Shown one piece after another: positions 13,938-14,568 of a stretch of 14,568 nucleotides of DNA. Positions within the stretch are counted from its first letter, which is position 1; each line of letters starts with the position of its first letter. The DNA comes from CAYVQU01 sp964453155 (GTDB taxonomy: Bacteria > Chloroflexota > Anaerolineae > Anaerolineales > UBA11858), in NCBI GenBank assembly GCA_964453155.1, contig CAYVQU010000137.1:1-14568 (forward strand), written 5' to 3'. Made by a program: the position numbers and the translations under genes. The notes beneath the pieces were generated by a model. It saw only the letters and a program-made list of their open reading frames with translations, had not been told where the DNA came from and ran no database searches.

Positions 13938-14568
13938 ATGACCGACAAAATTAAGTTTGCTGTGATTGGGGTGGGCGTAATGGGGAGTATGCACGTCCAG
14001 GATATTCATGATTTGGAGAATACGGAATTGGCCGCGGTCTGCGATATCGAGCGCGACCGCGCCGACCGCTTTGCAGAAAAATTTGGAGTTCCGGCATTTT
14101 ATGATCATCTAGAAATGTTAGACAAAGTTAATCTCGATGCAATCTTGATCGCCACCCCGCATTATGACCATCCCTCCATCGCAATGGACGCCTTCAAACG
14201 TGGTATCCACGTCTTGACCGAAAAACCCATTGGGGTCCATGTCAAAGCAGCCCAGGAGATGATCGCGGCCTATGAACAAGCCAAAGCCAAATATCCCAAA
14301 CTGCTTTTCGGGGCCATGTTCCAGCAGCGGACTTATGGCTACTGGCAAAAGATCAAATCACTAATCGACGAGGGTGAGTTGGGTCGTTTAGTGCGCACCA
14401 CCTGGATTATCACCGATTGGTTCCGCACCCAGAGTTATTACGACAACGGTGGCTGGCGCGCTACCTGGAAAGGTGAAGGAGGCGGCGTGCTCCTGAACCA
14501 GTGTCCCCACAATTTAGACCTGTACCAGTGGTTCGTCGGGATGCCCCAGCGGGTGGCCGGGTTTGCGT
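13938..14568 (+). CDS. Gfo/Idh/MocA-family oxidoreductase (3' end beyond the window)
   Basis: This is the N-terminal 210 residues of a canonical Gfo/Idh/MocA dehydrogenase. The Rossmann motif GVGVMG is at 11-16 (FAVIGVGVMGSMH). LDAILIATPHYDHPSIA and the EKP motif with catalytic Lys96 (LTEKPIGV) follow. The C-terminal domain begins with GGGVLLNQCPHNLDLYQW, with His191 as the likely catalytic His; Asn188 stands where Asp is frequent. The usual length is about 340-400 aa, so roughly 40% lies beyond the right edge. GGAG (13929-13932) supports the ATG. It is the third Gfo-type gene in a row, and the three are clearly different in sequence. The substrate is unknown; a sugar or sugar conjugate is expected. 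Confidence 0.92.
   Translation, partial: MTDKIKFAVIGVGVMGSMHVQDIHDLENTELAAVCDIERDRADRFAEKFGVPAFYDHLEMLDKVNLDAILIATPHYDHPSIAMDAFKRGIHVLTEKPIGVHVKAAQEMIAAYEQAKAKYPKLLFGAMFQQRTYGYWQKIKSLIDEGELGRLVRTTWIITDWFRTQSYYDNGGWRATWKGEGGGVLLNQCPHNLDLYQWFVGMPQRVAGFA

Overview
The window is one catabolic gene cluster from a bacterium, on my reading most likely a member of the Chloroflexota (Anaerolineae-like). That placement is inference. It rests on moderate GC content, a long single-strand sugar operon mixing LacI regulators, Gfo/Idh/MocA oxidoreductases and FGGY kinases, and gaps filled with short palindromic repeats, including CGCAAAG heptamers. No rRNA, tRNA, CRISPR array, insertion sequence or phage gene is visible.

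Layout. Positions 1-691 (minus strand) carry a LacI-type regulator that stops early, apparently by a one-base slip in a 7-base homopolymer. Positions 692-945 are a divergent control region with two sigma70-like promoters, LacI-type operator candidates and a perfect 17-bp inverted repeat. From 946 to the right edge every gene is on the plus strand: a second, full-length LacI regulator; araA (L-arabinose isomerase); an orphan sugar-binding lipoprotein; an aldo/keto reductase; an M24-fold protein that has lost most metal ligands; a zinc alcohol/polyol dehydrogenase; an APH-fold small-molecule kinase; an FGGY kinase (probable L-ribulokinase); araD (L-ribulose-5-phosphate 4-epimerase); and three consecutive Gfo/Idh/MocA-type proteins, the last cut by the window edge.

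Function. AraA, the FGGY kinase and AraD form the complete L-arabinose -> L-ribulose -> L-ribulose-5-P -> D-xylulose-5-P route, so the cluster almost certainly feeds arabinose into the pentose phosphate pathway. Five genes separate araA from the kinase and araD. Together with the three Gfo/Idh/MocA genes they suggest that the operon also handles a related sugar, sugar acid, polyol or conjugate. What that substrate is cannot be read from the sequence. No permease genes accompany the binding protein here.

Intergenic DNA. After araA, every gap longer than about 20 bp holds a palindromic or heptamer repeat, from at least four sequence families. The two tight junctions (dehydrogenase/APH kinase, first/second Gfo) hold none. 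No convincing plus-strand terminator was seen; one stem-loop followed by T6 after the binding-protein gene could be an attenuator. I see no clearly new system. The items most worth a second look are the M24 pseudo-peptidase, the first Gfo-type protein lacking the catalytic lysine, the APH-fold kinase, and the repeat-filled gaps.
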